Source of the DNA: Planctomycetota bacterium
GTDB lineage: Bacteria > Planctomycetota > UBA1135 > UBA2386
Direction: 5' to 3'
Assembly (NCBI GenBank): GCA_003235605.1
Contig: QJVU01000297.1
Coordinates: 1 to 6,918 of the forward strand
Length of the DNA stretch: 6,918 bases
The notes under the pieces were generated by a model. The model had not been told where the DNA came from and searched no databases. It saw nothing but the letters and a program-made list of their open reading frames with translations. Position numbers and translations under genes: made by a program. This document shows positions 5,995 to 6,918 of the stretch, one piece after another. The number at the start of each line of letters is the position of its first letter. Position 1 is the stretch's first letter.

Positions 5995-6918
5995 GGCCGC
6001 GCCCAGAGTTCATCGCCATCGTCACCTGTGGGATCCTGGCCTACGCCACGTCGGTCCTTGGGGATTTCGTGTTCGATGATCGGCATTCGGTGAGCGAAAA
6101 CCCGGCGCTGTTGTCCTTGGCCAACGTCCCAGCGTTCTTTGTCGACGTGAGCTTGTTCAGCTCCGTCGACATCCGCATGTATCGCCCGGTGCTGTTGACC
6201 AGCTATGCGCTGAACGCCGCCATCGCCGGCATGGTGCCTTGGATCTTCAAGCTCACGAACCTGCTGATCCACATCGGCTGCGCCCTGGTGACCTTCCAGA
6301 TCGCGCGGGGATTGCGGGCTTCCCGAGGGGGCGCGCTGTGTGGCGCGCTGCTGTTCGCTGTCCATCCCCTGGCTTCTGAAGCCGTCAACACGATTTCGGG
6401 TCGCAGCAACCTGTTGATGGTGTTCGGACTGCTCCTGGCCGTGCGCTGCCACATGGCAGCGATGGCAGGTAGCCGCCGGGCGTGCGTGGGCACGGTGCTT
6501 GCCGGCGCCGTGGCCTGTGGCAGCAAGGAGCCCGGGATCATCCTGCCTGTGTTGCTGGTGATCCTGGAACTCCTGAACATGGTCAAACAGCGGACATTCG
6601 GGCTTCGGGGCCCCTGCATGCGGGTCCTCCCCGCTGTCATGCTGTTGGTCGGCTACCTGCTGCTGCGCAAGCACCTGCTTCTGCTTTCCACCTTCACGGT
6701 CAACTCGTTCCACGGCGGCGTGGATGTGCACACCGGCTATGGCCGCGACATGGCCACGCAGCTTGCAACCATGGCGAGGCTGCTGCCCGGGGTGGTCTTC
6801 GACTTCCTGGTCCCCATCCACCTCACCATGGATCCGCCGGTTGCCTTTGCCAACGACCTGGCGGCGCCCTCGGTCCTGGGCAGCATCCTGTTTCTGGGGG
6901 TGGCGACGTACTTGGGGC
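5991..6918 (+). CDS. Polytopic GT-C glycosyltransferase, O-mannosyltransferase/TMTC-like (3' end outside window)
   Basis: The frame is open from the ATG at 5991 to the right edge (309 codons) with no stop, so the C-terminus is missing. The product is a multi-pass membrane protein of the GT-C type, which transfers sugar from a polyprenyl-phosphate carrier to an acceptor on the outer face of the membrane. A first membrane segment (about 7-23) is followed by FVFDD (26-30), where the Asp pair is the expected catalytic/metal site of the first outer loop. Further family-like elements are MYRPVLLTSYALN (63-75), TNLLIHIG (89-96), LFAVHPLASEAVNTISGRSNL (121-141 in part) and a SKEPGIILP motif (178-186). 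These resemble TMTC and bacterial TPR-containing O-mannosyltransferase-like proteins, which often carry C-terminal TPRs that would lie beyond the window. The ATG overlaps the preceding TGA (ATGA), and GGAG at 5978-5981 gives a 9-base spacer. The exact sugar and acceptor are unknown. Confidence 0.83.
   Translation, partial: MRPRPEFIAIVTCGILAYATSVLGDFVFDDRHSVSENPALLSLANVPAFFVDVSLFSSVDIRMYRPVLLTSYALNAAIAGMVPWIFKLTNLLIHIGCALVTFQIARGLRASRGGALCGALLFAVHPLASEAVNTISGRSNLLMVFGLLLAVRCHMAAMAGSRRACVGTVLAGAVACGSKEPGIILPVLLVILELLNMVKQRTFGLRGPCMRVLPAVMLLVGYLLLRKHLLLLSTFTVNSFHGGVDVHTGYGRDMATQLATMARLLPGVVFDFLVPIHLTMDPPVAFANDLAAPSVLGSILFLGVATYLG

Noticed and set aside
5865..6821. Long minus-strand open frame of 318 codons
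   Set aside because: It lies antisense to the GT-C gene, whose + frame is open to the edge with clear membrane segments and motifs. The minus product is His/Gln/Arg-rich and low in hydrophobic structure, typical of a high-GC shadow frame.
1..6918. CRISPR arrays, tRNA/rRNA genes, insertion sequences or attachment sites
   Set aside because: I found no regularly spaced direct repeats, cloverleaf-like segments, transposase frames or flanking terminal repeats on either strand by reading.

Overview
This window is GC-rich, densely coding bacterial DNA. All six supported genes lie on the + strand, and the outer two are cut by the window edges. It carries a type IV pilus (or related type II secretion) assembly cluster followed by a separate glycosyltransferase operon. 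The pilin has a conserved-looking C-terminal block with a Trp-Cys-Cys-Tyr motif and a Phe-Val-Asn-Gln-Ser-Gly-Asp segment. From memory this resembles pilin-like proteins of Planctomycetota and some other high-GC Gram-negatives. That taxonomic hint is tentative and no phylogenetic marker gene is present.

Region 1 (1-3672) holds the C-terminal part of a PilB/GspE-type assembly ATPase, a complete PilC/GspF-type inner-membrane platform protein, a membrane-anchored helical-repeat (TPR-like) protein of unknown specific role, and a class III signal-peptide prepilin with a strong ribosome binding site. Gaps are 40, 8 and 78 bp, so the genes probably form one unit, possibly with extra control ahead of the pilin. 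A perfect 15-bp hairpin (3689-3724) directly after the pilin stop closes the unit. The ATPase would power assembly through the platform protein, the prepilin is the likely substrate, and the repeat protein is a plausible lineage-specific assembly or docking factor.

Region 2 (3821-6918) holds three genes joined by 4-bp start/stop overlaps: a GT2 enzyme with C-terminal membrane helices (polyprenyl-phosphate-sugar synthase-like), a GT-B/GT4-like glycosyltransferase, and a polytopic GT-C protein resembling the O-mannosyltransferase/TMTC group that runs off the right edge. A DPM1-like enzyme paired with a GT-C transferase is the arrangement expected for lipid-carrier-dependent protein or glycan glycosylation outside the cytoplasm. 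The pilin or other surface proteins are possible, untested acceptors.

There are no RNA genes, mobile elements, CRISPR arrays or long repeats that I can support. No non-coding stretch exceeds 150 bases. I see no clearly new system. The most interesting points are the pilin/lipid-linked-sugar glycosylation neighbourhood, the four-cysteine pilin and the unassigned repeat protein.
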